Part shown: one piece after another, positions 23,601-37,640 of the stretch
How the letters are laid out: every line of letters begins with the position of its first letter
Position numbering within the stretch: the stretch's first letter is position 1
Assembly (NCBI RefSeq): GCF_024713975.1
Contig: NC_091096.1
Span: 17,766,458 to 17,830,457, forward strand
From: Paralichthys olivaceus
Taxonomy: Eukaryota; Chordata; Actinopteri; Pleuronectiformes; Paralichthyidae
Length of the DNA: 64,000 nt
Direction: 5' to 3'
Notes under the pieces: model-generated
Seen by the model: the letters and a program-made list of their open reading frames with translations, nothing else
Database searches by the model: none
Told to the model about the DNA's origin: nothing
Program-made: the position numbers and the translations under genes

Positions 23601-26600
23601 GGCTACTCAACATTCATGTTTTTGTTGTTCATTAAAGAATTGTTCATACAAGAAATAAAACTAAAGTTCTACTCAAATAAATCTGTTGAAATGTCATGTT
23701 CTTTAATTGTATTATTTTGCATGGATGTCTGCTTATGACAAAACCAAAATATTAACATTTATATTTGGATATGATCCAGTTCGTTTAAATTACCCCCAAT
23801 TTACAGTTAATTCCCATAAATTCCCAATAATTCCCATAAATTTCCATAATCCTCATGGAAAGTTTCCAATTTGGAATATTTCCAAAATTCCCCACCTTAA
23901 CTTCCCATTACCAGAAATTTACCGCTCGTTTGCAACCCTAGATAAGAACCATTGATTTCCTTCTCTCCTAAAAAAAGGAAAGTTATTTGTATTTAGGTCG
24001 TCCTAGTACATTGGCATTTTCAACATTTTCTGCTTCAGTGTGTTTGAAAAATCTGTTTTCAATGGTAAATATCCCAGCTTGGAATGAATGGAAAGCCATA
24101 ACATAGAGAAAATAAATAATTGAAAGACATATCAAATGTCTCCATGTTTTGAGATAAGGGAGCCACGCTATGATTTAACCCAGAGCTTATCTTATCCATC
24201 GAACACAAGCAAACAGGCGTGTGCATACCACAGGACCCTGAGGACCACTGTCCTGGAAGCGGCTGGAAGCTTCTTTGTGGAAACTGTAGTTGGCTCCTGA
24301 GGCTTTGCCCACTTTTTGCATGATCACCTCTGGTTCCACATCCTCGTCTGCTCTGGCATTTATTGTGACATGGGCTCCCTGAAACAAAAGTTCCTCTTAA
24401 TGCACAGGCAAAAACCACTTGTTGTTATCTTGGTTCCGGCCTGCACCACCCAGGGGTTTGTTTACATGCTCCGTCTGCTGGTATGATATGACATTGACCC
24501 AGCTCAAAAAGCTGCTGCATTATTCCAACAATTGCCTGCACCATGCTGTACGCTCCTTTCTCCAGTCTTACTTAACAGCAGAAATTTCAATCAAAATCTA
24601 TAGGATCTAGAATGGCACTTGTTAGAGTAGAGTTTTGCATAATGCTGCTTCAAGTCAAACAAACAGACAAACAGTTAGGAAACGTAACCTCCTTTGCCGA
24701 GGTAAATAGAGGAGCACTCGAGAATCCACATTTTAATTAACTAGTTCCAGATTTGTATCTGCATGCACCAAATTGCACACACTCATAAATATTAGGTCCC
24801 CAAATATGCCTGATTTATTTCAACATCCATGAAACATCCTCACAGAAATCAGTTGAAAAACACCCAATCTTCTTGATGCCCCACCCCTCCACACAATTTC
24901 ATAATAAAATTCTTTGAGTAGTTTTGGTGTTACACTGCTAACGATCATACAAACACATGAGGAGGTAATAAAGTGGTTTTACCCTTAGAAAATTGGCCAT
25001 GGAGCTGACATGATTTGCACATAATCCTTTCCTGGCGTCATTCACTCCTTCCCCAGTCTGAAACACAAAGAATTGTTCTCCAAGTTCCAGGATGGCCACA
25101 ACAAAGCAGACAAACAAATGAGCAAACTGTTGAGCGCAGCACCAACCCAGTTGATGAGGACATATTTAGGCAGCCCAGAATTTGGATCCTGGACCCGGCA
25201 GAAAGCATACATCACTTTTCCACTGTTGAGCTCCTCAACCAATTCCTCCAGGCCTCCATCTGATACATAAACATTGTGGAAAAAGTCAAATGGTTACTGT
25301 GGTCGGTTTTGTAACTGTGGACATTTCTTCCCTCTTACAAATGGCAGGGTGAGGCAGCAGAGGCAAGCGATCCTTTTGTGCTCATGTTCCAGTACTGCAG
25401 CAGTTTGCTGACAATGAAATTCCTGAACATCTCTGATATTATTGAGTTGAGAAAATAAAAACTTTTTAAAAAGGTGTAACACTCAGTTACTCACCCCCTT
25501 TTTCTGCCAGGCGGATATCATTACTGTTGCCCTCATAGGTGAACAAGGCCCTGGAGGAAACATCAGATAAACACCATCTTAAAACAAAGGACACTGACAG
25601 ACGGAGAGCTTGTTCCAACGTTGCCATGCATCTTGTCACGTTACACCAAACAATAGATGTTCTGTACACAAGATACATTTTACGGTTGAAGTATGGTTGT
25701 ATAAATATACTTAAGTATAGGAGTGGTTTTAATCAGATTTTATTTCAGCCATATCAGTAATCCTAACAGGTTTTGCAGCCCTGCACCACTGACAAGTTAA
25801 GTCACTTCTCCTTGCCTAGGGATTAGCAGTCTGAGAAAAGATTGATCCTCATTTAATTCTTCATGTCCCATATTTTCTTTGTCATTTTCTTTCCACTTGA
25901 GTGGACCAAATAGCTTGTTTAAGTTAGAGATGGGTTGAGGAGTATTTTCTTTCTCTGTAGTAACTTGTAAGAAAATACTAGAACATCACACTGATCAACA
26001 GATGATGCTAACATGCACTGACAGAGTAGGCAGGATTACGCAAGTCTATAAATTACATTAAGGCCATTCTGATAATGTTATATTGCCATAATCAACTCTC
26101 ATTTCTGATTATGAAGGATATAAAGGAGATAAAGCTCTAATCTAATGCCTCATAAAGAAGATTTTTACTAATTTACAACTATTACCTCACATCTTTGGTT
26201 CCCATTTCATATAAATAATTAGTGCTGCACAGAAGACCTGGTTGACATTTGGGCTTGAGATACATGATGTGCACAGTAACACCAAATGCAATACTTGGGA
26301 TGTCAGCTTGAGTCCAAACATATTGTGTTTGCAATAGTAAATATATTAGAGCAGGGGCAAGATAAAAATGTCCATATTTGTCTGTATTGATAACTATCAC
26401 CGTAGATGCCACACTATTATTTCTTTGAAGTTTAGAGGCTGATTTTATCTCCTGAGTGAGGGTTTAACACTCGTTTCAGGAGAATGACAAACATTTTAGT
26501 AATCTGAGGTAAAACAACCATGTGTGATAGCTCCTCACTATGTTTACACAATGCATGAGCATTTTATCAACATTTATATTGAAGCTTTGCTCTATTACTG

Positions 26601-27449
26601 TTGATGAAAATCACATTGTGATAATTATTGATATTATTGTATTACCTAGGTCTATAGGAGCACGGGGCTCAGTGTTTCGGGGTTCTTGTAGTATAGCCAC
26701 TTCAGATGAGGACAACTCTCAGCAAGAGCAAGTGGTTGGGTTATTTGACTGGGTGAAGACTGTCACACTCTCCTGGTGTGAATGTGGAGCAGGGACTCCC
26801 TGGACAATATCTGCCTGGGATTAATTACCTCGGCTCCTCATTAAACACCGCAGCTTTCATCAGCAGGTTAAATATGAAGCTCAGTGAACAGAGGAAGTCT
26901 CCGAATTCGACTTTCACACATTAGTCACGTCTGTTCTCTGATAAATAACCAGGAAGTGGGTGAACTGGGTGAAGCAACCAGCAACTAGTTAAGTCTCATT
27001 TCAGGACAGACAAGCGTTTTAAAATAAAAAGAAGATGGAGGATAATTCGTTAGTGGGTTGGTGCACCCAGCTCATGTTAACTAATGACACTAGCTGTTCA
27101 GATGGCTCACCTCTCACGTTCCCACACAGCAGAGGGACAGTGACTGGGAGAAGCTCCCATGTAAATGAAGCTAATTCTTGTTAGCGTCGTGGCTGGTTTA
27201 GTTGAGCTGAAGCTCTGCTGTGGTGAACCGGGTCACAGGTTAAGTTTATCTCACGTTAGGTTAACTTAACTACTTATCGACTGCCTCTGCGCTAGCCAAC
27301 GCTGCAGCTAATACAATAGCTCCTTCGCAGGGCTAACAGTGGTTTTTTAAAGAAGCTGCTTCTTACCAGTTGGTGCTGGATTTCTCATCCACCACTTCTT
27401 TAAATGCTGCCGTTAGCGCGGGACCATTTTTGCTGAGGTTGACTGCCAT
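18300..27449 (-). CDS. dbnl: Drebrin-like protein (mAbp1/HIP-55): ADF-H actin-binding adaptor with C-terminal SH3
   Basis: Fifteen coding exons (minus): 27367-27449, 25495-25550, 25147-25259, 24983-25057, 24229-24378, 22869-22946, 22310-22461, 22161-22215, 21827-21898, 21480-21603, 20674-20790, 20223-20297, 19961-20019, 19796-19883, 18300-18436. They sum to 1434 bp (477 aa) with consistent phases. Residues 1-130 are an ADF-homology domain ([44 protein letters not shown]), followed by [17 protein letters not shown] and GANYSFHKE, a charged Glu/Arg/Lys coiled coil (about 185-255), a Pro/Glu-rich linker, and an SH3 domain ([37 protein letters not shown]) ending VELI. DBNL links F-actin to endocytosis and immune-receptor signalling at the cell cortex. 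One donor (25146, gttggt) is weak. Which fish duplicate, dbnla or dbnlb, is undetermined. The 75-bp exon 20223-20297 may be alternatively spliced. Confidence 0.95.
18675..18828. repeat. SINE-like teleost repeat family B, 3' part
   Basis: Contains AATTTCATGGAAATCTGTTC and AGTGGTTGTTGAGTAATC followed by CTCCTCGGTTGAGGTCA, the tail pattern of family B. It lies in the last dbnl intron. Confidence 0.6.
18998..19262. repeat. SINE-like teleost repeat family B, 5' part
   Basis: Begins GAATGGCACTCAATAGAGCG, followed by GGCCCAACAGTCTCCTTAC, CTGCACCAAACTCCCCACAC and AATCAAGATCCATGA. These blocks recur at 24760-24975 and 44640-45303. The head resembles an RNA polymerase III A box as in tRNA-derived SINEs, which is an inference from the motif only. 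Confidence 0.6.
19342..19714 (+). mobile_element. MITE family A, copy 2, complete
   Basis: About 373 bp with terminal inverted repeats. The left end reads TAAAGGTACAGTGTGTAGA, and the reverse complement of the right end reads TAAAGGTCCAGTGTGTAAG, with few mismatches over 25 positions. It is non-coding, lies in the last dbnl intron, and matches 4836-5172 and the inverted copy at 37276-37640. The superfamily is unclear because I could not fix the target duplication. Confidence 0.85.
20596..20662. repeat. (GT)n microsatellite, CA repeat on the dbnl strand
   Basis: About 67 bp of nearly pure GT on the plus strand. On the dbnl (minus) strand it is a CA repeat that begins about 10 nt after the 5' splice site of the exon ending at 20674. 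Confidence 0.97.
23157..23948. repeat. 8-bp target-site duplication flanking the hAT MITE
   Basis: GATAAGAA at 23157-23164 and again, identical, at 23941-23948, directly abutting the two TAGGGTTGC / GCAACCCTA termini. An 8-bp duplication is the hAT superfamily hallmark. Confidence 0.92.
23165..23940. mobile_element. Non-autonomous hAT-type transposon (MITE), 776 bp
   Basis: Starts TAGGGTTGCAAA and ends TTTGCAACCCTA, a perfect 12-bp inverted repeat, inside a perfect 8-bp target duplication. It has no transposase-like frame. Both subterminal regions carry repeated ATTCCCAT-type motifs in inverted orientation, as expected for transposase-binding sites. The middle has a diverged direct duplication of about 50 bp (about 23327-23382 and 23393-23447). 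The intact duplication and termini suggest a relatively recent insertion. Confidence 0.92.
24605..24975. repeat. SINE-like teleost repeat family B, two adjacent pieces
   Basis: 24605-24712 ends GTAACCTCCTTTGCCGAGGT, the family tail. 24760-24975 carries GCACCAAATTGCACACACTC, CCCCAAATATGCCTGATTT and a degenerate AATTTCAT...TTTGAGTAGT tail. It lies in a dbnl intron, between exons 24229-24378 and 24983-25057, and ends only a few bases from the exon 4 donor. Confidence 0.55.
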
Positions 27450-28064
27450 CGTTCCGCTGAGCACCGCTAGCCTGCTAGCTATCCGGGATGCGCCCTTCCT
27501 ACCGGGGGGGAGGAGCAGCGGTGATGCTGCTGACTTTCAGCTGAGCAGGAAGCTAGTGTAGCTAGCGGCTAACTCTCAGCCAGGGTAGCCTTCATATGAA
27601 GCAGCGGGACAGTCCGACCGGGCGGAGCTAGAGTGTGTTTAGTTTATTACAGCGTGTATGTAAATGTGTTGGATACCGTTTAGTAAGTGTTTTAATATGC
27701 GTGATATCAACACTTTAGACGATTGCAGTTTGATGTTAGAATACATGGTGCTGTCTGCACCGCAAAAACCTCGCAGTAAAGCCTGATCAATCAAACGCAC
27801 CCTCGCATAAGGGTATGTTTAATGTTGATAGCAACTTTTTATTGACCCCATGTGGAAACAATTGTATCTACAGTGCATGGGAATAGTCCAATCCTTTTGC
27901 TTTCGATTAATACAAACATTTTTGGACATTTGGAGGCGACACCCACAACACACACATTTCCAAACTACATAGGCTTCTAACTCGTGGGGCTGTTACCTAG
28001 AACCACATTGTGGAATAAAGACCGAGACAGAAAACGCTGCAGACAAAGGTAAACCAAGATGAGC
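27450..28064 (-). promoter_or_regulatory. dbnl: dbnl 5' leader and promoter region
   Basis: GC-richer than its surroundings next to the dbnl start codon at 27449, with a CCGGTAGGAAGGGCGC stretch (ETS-like core) and a GGGCGGAGC GC-box-like site (plus strand, near 27620). I could not locate a TATA box or a transcription start. The left two-thirds toward 28064 is ordinary AT-rich spacer between dbnl and the 3' end of ube2d4. Confidence 0.4.
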
Positions 28065-28070
28065 TTTATT
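28065..28070 (-). terminator. Candidate distal polyadenylation signal of ube2d4
   Basis: AATAAA on the minus strand, about 2.7 kb after the ube2d4 stop. It is the last good hexamer before the dbnl promoter region. Another AATAAA lies only about 90 bp after the stop (near 30664), so short and long 3' UTRs are both possible. Confidence 0.35.
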
Positions 28071-30756
28071 CACGTCATGACAAGGTCAATAGTTAATCTT
28101 GTGTAGGTTATGCGAGGACATGTGGATGTTCATGGTGGCAGTTCAAGCACAAGTATTCCAGATTTTTAAGATGCATGTCAGCTGATCCTGCATTCAGAGA
28201 AAGCCAGGCTGAAACATTTCAACAACAAAAACCAAAGAAAGAAATATACTGGTACTGTTCAAGCAGGTTTCCACATCTACTGATGAAATGATTCACCCCT
28301 ATGGGGGATATACAGCCCTGATAGCAAATTTACAGTTTATGACTCTGTATATATACACAAACATGAGGGTTAAGGCTAAAATTTTTAGTCAGAGGTGTTA
28401 GGCGGATGAATTGTAACGAAATCCCTGATATCTTGCTAATGGCTGTGAGGAGGTTTCTCCAGAGTGCAAAGCATGCCAAGCTGCCTATAGAAACTCTACT
28501 AAGCACACTGGACAATCGAAGTCCATGCAGCATCACCCACATGATGAAATGAAGAGGCTGCATTCAGTCGGAACAGCTGGAAGATACCCTGCTTTCAAAT
28601 AAATAAATAGCCAGATGAAGTCATGACAATGCACACAAAGTTTGAACTAGTACTATTACACGCAAGTTATTTTCAATTGTGGTCAGGCAGCAGAAAGACT
28701 TTGTAACAGCATTTAGAGGATATATTTTTTAAGTTTTTTAGTATATACTGTATTTCAGGACAACCTGATTTGACTTTTTTTCTCCACAGTAGTTAACAAT
28801 CATGAAAATCTATATTCTGTGCCTAAACCATGGGCTTAATTCTACAAGCAGATCTACTAATGTCATGCTTTACTATGAATTATTCTGTGTAGACCCATTC
28901 AATAATGCCTCAATAGCAAAAAGAACTTATTCTCCTTTAAAACATCAAATAATTCCCTTTATATTGGCAGCATCAGCACATTATGAGCAATGATTTAAAA
29001 AAATTGCATTTGCTAACTACTTAATCCAACAGTCACAACGGGTTACATAAAAACTAATATGACACATCACAATCATGTTCACTTCTGGTGACATGAATGA
29101 ATGAAACAAAAACAAGAGCCTAAAACTAAAGCAAAGATACAATACAAGAGGTCACAAATGTATCACTTAGGCAAAACTGTTTTAGTGTGGATTATTAATC
29201 CCAAAAACAAAACAAAAACTTTTGCAGACTCATGGTGATATAACTTAAGAAAAAACTGTCAAACTTCACATCACCTGATACTTACAGCAGATGAAACTGT
29301 CATGGCAAGTTACTGAATTTATTCACCTCAAGTAACAAGACACATACGACTTCAAATTACTCTGCTCTGCAAAAACTCATTCTGCTCAAAGTCCCCATTT
29401 TGAGTGTAACTGACACCAGCTGTAGCCAAAGGCCATTTCATTTTAGAAAAACACTAGCATGTACACGTTCAACAGCATCATTAAACAGCTGTTCACATCC
29501 AAAGTGTTGTTCAAAAAGTAACAGAAATAGTGACGAAAAGAACTCAAGGACGAGTCAAAGAAACCCTCTGTGGCAAAATTACAACACAGACCACCAGGGC
29601 CTATATGCAATAAAACCCCAGGAGTGCTGACCTGTCATTGATCAGTTTGCCTCTACAGGAAGCATGAGCTGTTTTGTATGTGAACAAACCAGTGAACATA
29701 GATCAGCACTGTTTTTATTTTTAAACCTGGTGATATGGGCCCTGGTCATTCTTCTCACCATGGGTCACTGCATGTAAAGGCTGATGATTTGGTTTGATAC
29801 CTGAGTAACTTTACTGAGGAGGCGGCACACACCTTAGCTCTATGCCAAAGAGTAGCTATGTTCATAGCCACACAAGAAACAAGTCATAAAACAGCAGTAT
29901 TTCATGCACTATGGACACCAGCCATGGGTGGCTACTTATACAGGATATGAGGGCAATGACACCATGTGAGAAAAATGAATGTTGACATTTGCCCCGTGGA
30001 GCACCACGACAGTGAGGCGAGCTCTTCCCAGCAGTTCTCTAGTGTTTTCAAACCAACTAAATACTGCCACGATATGAAATGCATTGAGTGATAAGAGACC
30101 AATCCTTCTTTGCGTCTTTCACATTGTTGCGGGGTAGAGACAGTATGTGCCAACAGATCAGCTGCTGGTAATGGCACAGCACCATTTTGTGTTGAACAGG
30201 GAACATTCTGCCTCAATTGCACATACACCATTTGAAAATAAGGACACAGAAAGGCCACTAAATACAAGGAGATATAGTAATAACAAGACATCCAGTGGGA
30301 CACAGACAGTACCTCTGAAATGAAGGGACAGCCAATCTCTTAAATTAATAAAATATTTTTTTTTCTGAGGAGCAAAAATGATATGACTCTGACAGTAAAA
30401 ATGATGCATATGAATAGCAACAATGACAGTGATGAATACAATAGCAGGAGAAACAGTTGAAAGTCTGAGTGTGGTGGCATGGACAGGGGTGAGTTTTCCA
30501 GTATTCCATATGGGAGGGCTTTAAGGGGCCCATCAGGTCCTGCTCAGCAGATCCATACAAGTCATGAAGGATAGCACATGGTAGCAGCTCAGCACACGGA
30601 AAGCCAGGTGGCACTGTACCTCATTGTATCGCTTCCTTCTCCAAAACATGGGCTTTTGTCTGGTTTATTTTTCCTCTGTTGCTTATTTTCCCTTGAAGTT
30701 ACAAATCAAACTTGTTTATTTTGTTCTTGTTTGAATTTTGATCTCCCTGGCATTTT
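28071..30756 (-). other. ube2d4: Probable ube2d4 3' UTR
   Basis: About 2.7 kb between the ube2d4 stop and the distal AATAAA, with no convincing frame on either strand and AT-rich composition with several AATAAA hexamers. Long 3' UTRs are common in UBE2D genes. The extent is inferred, as transcripts cannot be seen here. Confidence 0.4.
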
Positions 30757-33910
<3,154 letters not shown>

Positions 33911-34230
33911 TGCTCCAGCGGCTATGCTAGCTAGCCCGTCAGCTAACTGTTAGCACCTCACACATACAATTCGGCTTTTGGAGCCGCGCACTGTCAAATC
34001 TCACTTCACGTACGAGCGGAAAATCACGTCTGACACACAACGGGGGTTTGGGCTTTTTGGTTTCGAGGAGAACGTTTGCGATAAGAAGTGTTGGAGCTTG
34101 ATCTTTCTTTAGCCTGACACTGAACAACCGAGGGATTCAGTCTCTCCTCTCATCGCTGCTCCTCCAGGAGGCGTCTGACTGCCAGACGGCTGCAGAGTAT
34201 CGCGAGACTTCACGAGAAATGACTATTGCA
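33911..34230 (-). promoter_or_regulatory. ube2d4: ube2d4 5' leader and core promoter region
   Basis: CpG-containing sequence upstream of the start codon at 33910. On the minus strand it has TCTCGCGATA (34198-34207), nine of ten bases of the TCTCGCGAGA core-promoter element found at housekeeping genes. No TATA box was seen. The transcription start cannot be placed exactly. Confidence 0.5.
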
Positions 34231-37200
34231 TATTTCACGGCTGTAGTCAATGAATGTATTTATTTATCTATTTCTGTTTTTACATGATCCGTTTAACATG
34301 TATTCAAATTAAACATTCAAATTACACGATTTATTTCCTATACGTGCATGAAGCAATAAAAAACAATAAATGATTTATGGTATTCTAATTTGTCTGTTTC
34401 CTGAAAGTTTATTTTGGTTCTGCAAAGAAAGTAATAGTTTTAAATGTATTCACAATAACTACATATACTGTAGATAGAGAAATAAATGTATTTATTTATC
34501 TACTTTGACAGTTTTTACATGACCCATTTAACACAAATTATATGTACTTGAGTTTTGTTTTGTGCATACTAAATATAATAGATGTTATTTGGCATTCTAC
34601 ATTTTTCTGATAGTTACTGAAAGTTCAACAATGATTTTTTGTGATATGAATCAATTTTTAATCACAATATATTGTTATGAACCAAAACTCCATACAAGTT
34701 CTTACTATAAATTTGCTCCCAAATCTACTCATTCTCTACCTATCACATTATCTATCATATTCATCAATAAATATATCTTAAAAAATAATTAAATTGCCAT
34801 CATGATTGATAAAATTGTCACCCTTATCACTGAGTGCACAGCACTAATACCAGATAGGAAGGTAATGCGCAAACAGCATATACATATGCATAGCCTGTGT
34901 CCTGAACACAATAAGTGAGGCCAGGTGTCCACAAGATGTCACTGTTTGAAAAGAACAAAAACGAACACACATGATCAAACCATGTGATGTACAGCTCTGA
35001 CCAGCTTTTTTGGCAAGATTCACAGAGTCATTTATCAACCTGAATGTTTTAAGGCTCATGATGAGCTGATTCATTTAATCAATTGTTTTCAAGACAACTT
35101 GCAAAACTGCATGACAATGGAGCAGCGAAGCGCAATGAAGCCAAGCATGTGTATTATTTACACGAACATAAGAATGAGGGAAAAGACTATAGGATTGTCC
35201 ATTCAATACCCAATCATTGTAAAGGCATATTCATCTGAGTCAGCTGCGTGCTCCGGTTTCTGCATAGCCTTGTCTCGCAAAGCCTCATGAGCTCCCCTTT
35301 ATATATCTTAAACAAGGGTGAAAAAAGAGCTCTCATTATTTTAGTGGCTATGTATGAATGGGCCGCAGTGTTCATTCTTCTTAAATGGCTGATTCAGTGT
35401 CAGGTTGAGGATCCTATCGTCAGTGTGACACTGAGAGGGACCATTTTCCTTTGGAAAGCTGAAGATTCCTTCAGATAATATCTTATTGTTTGCTCATCTC
35501 TGTGCTCTCAATGACCCGCCTGTCCTCGGGGCCTGCCTGTAATCAGATTCACCCAGCAGCAGAGGTAGCAGTTTGGGTCGTGTGCAGCAGGGGCCTTGTG
35601 CTCTGAGTTTGTGTACTTGGAGAGGCCATTTATCAGCATGAGGTTTTCAGACACAGTCAAGCCCACACTTTGTTGGCTTGAAGCTTCAGTTCACAAAGCC
35701 TCCCACAATTGCCCTACTGTAGTTCTCTCTGATGTCACATGTGTAACTGACAGAGGCACTGGTAAACCCCTCAGTTAGGGAGTGCATGCTACCTTGTAAA
35801 CGTCCAAAGCAACAAGCAAGAAATGTCTTTCCATCTTTAGGGAAACATATCAGTGACCTGGGTGGGGAATTTCCAACCTATACCCAGAAGTTGAGTTTTT
35901 AGTTACAGGCCCGGTGCCCCAAGTTCCAAATTGATGTATGAGCCGAGGTGTGAAAGTGTCAGAGCTGGGATGATATGGGTGGGGGCAGAAGCTTAGCTGG
36001 CTTGTCTCATGAGGAATATAGCCCATAGTGCTGTTACTTGAAACCATGGACTTGGCAGACAGTGATCTGTCTTTTTTGTCACATGAATCACCATCAGTAG
36101 AAGTTTCACTATATAGCAGAAAGTATTGCTCTTACTGTGGCAATTATGCTAAAGCTGTGTCTGATGGTACTTTTCCCATGGTTGCCATGACGAAGCACAT
36201 ATGCTCACTGCCGTTTTAAAAATCAACTTAACTGGGTCCTGCCAATGCCTGAATTATCCAATAAAAGCACAACCAATTATTGCCGAGCACAAGCTGGGCT
36301 CCCAGTCCCCAGAGGTGTTCTACCTTCGGTCACTGTATTAGCTTTCTGAGGGCTCTGTTGTGCAACAAAGATCCATTGTTCGCACATACTAAGAGATATT
36401 TGTTCACTCCTTGTATCAATTGTCTTGATTTGATTATACACTCAGGCAATATTTGCAAGCAGCGCTCATGTTTGCAGTGAAGTCAGCACTCTGCACAATC
36501 AAATAATTCTTGAGCTAAGCAACTGGAAAAGGGTCATTATGTATGGAGCAATCAGCGTTTCATGGCTCATTTCCTTAGCTGTGATTTGATTTTGCTTGTC
36601 AGTGGCCTTTGACCCAGAAAACCTCTGAATTATGCTTCAAATCTTCCCTGTGCTTTAGTGAGTATCAGTGTGAGTGAGTTTTACAACTTAGATCAATATG
36701 TAACAGTCCATAATACGTTTTTTTTTTAGCTTCTACATCTTCTTGAGTTTTAGACATTAAAAAAAGCTGCTACGTGACTGTGTGTTTGTTTTTGGCTCAT
36801 GAGGTTTACATAATGAAATCATATAAACATTTACAGCTTCAAGAAAGTGCTTATTAAACGGTATTACATGCTCTAATTGTGGCCATGGAGAACTATCCAG
36901 CTTTTATTGGCCTAATTGCATAGCTGGTTACTGGATGTCTCATTTACACACAGGGCTCCTAGCACCAAATATGACTTTATTTTGTGTGAGACCTTTTTTT
37001 TAAGTGACAGGCTTTTTTTCTTATTAACAGTTTTAGATTAATTCTTAAAAGATATCTCATGCTGGGTAGTTTAAGGCTTTGCTGTGCATCAGTTTTAAAG
37101 CTAATCATATGTTCTACATGTAAGATCATGATTAATTGTTTATTTGGAAAAGGACAATGTACATAATTAGCATTCATACAAATGTAAATGCACCAATTAG

Positions 37201-37275
37201 CTGAAAGGCTAATTTTCATCAGTAGTCTCTTTGCCAGATGTTGATAGTTATCCTGCTGTGATAGGGTTAATTTAC
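34231..37275. other. Intergenic, left part of the ube2d4-tcf7l1 interval
   Basis: No gene found. Two stretches (about 35100-36050 and 36780-36960) look less AT-biased and less repetitive than their neighbours and may be conserved non-coding DNA, which is an inference from texture only. Confidence 0.4.
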
Positions 37276-37640
37276 TTAAAGGTTCAGTGTGTAAGATTTA
37301 GGTGAAAGGGATTTTTTGCAGAAATTGAATATAAAATAATCCTAATGATGTTTTCACTGGTGTGTTTCATCTAAATTGTATGAATTGTTGTTTTCTTTAC
37401 CATAGAATGGGCCCTTTATATTTATATTTACATGGAGGGGGGTCCTCTCTGTGGAGGCCGCCATGTTTTTTAATGTTGTCCAAACTGGACAGACTAAAAA
37501 CCTTTGAGTTTTCATGACAACTGAAGTTCAGCACTGGTTCTCTTTCATGTTGGGAAGTGGAGGGTGAGGTGAGGAGTATTCAGTTGCAACATGAAACTTC
37601 ACCTCTAGATATCACTACATTCTACAAACTGAACCTCTAA
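37276..37640 (-). mobile_element. MITE family A, copy 3, inverted and complete
   Basis: Reverse complement aligns with 19342-19714 over its length, including the GTTGCAACTGAATACTCC, CACCTCACCCTCCACTTCCC and ACATGGCGGCCTCC blocks. Both terminal inverted repeats are present (TTAAAGGTTCAGTGTGTAAG at the left, CTACAAACTGAACCTCTAA at the right). Confidence 0.82.

Larger units (their letters stand above)
22947..24228. other. dbnl intron 5, mostly occupied by a hAT MITE
   Basis: This intron lies between the ADF-domain exon 24229-24378 and exon 22869-22946. More than half of it is the 776-bp element at 23165-23940. I saw nothing else structured in it. Confidence 0.7.
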
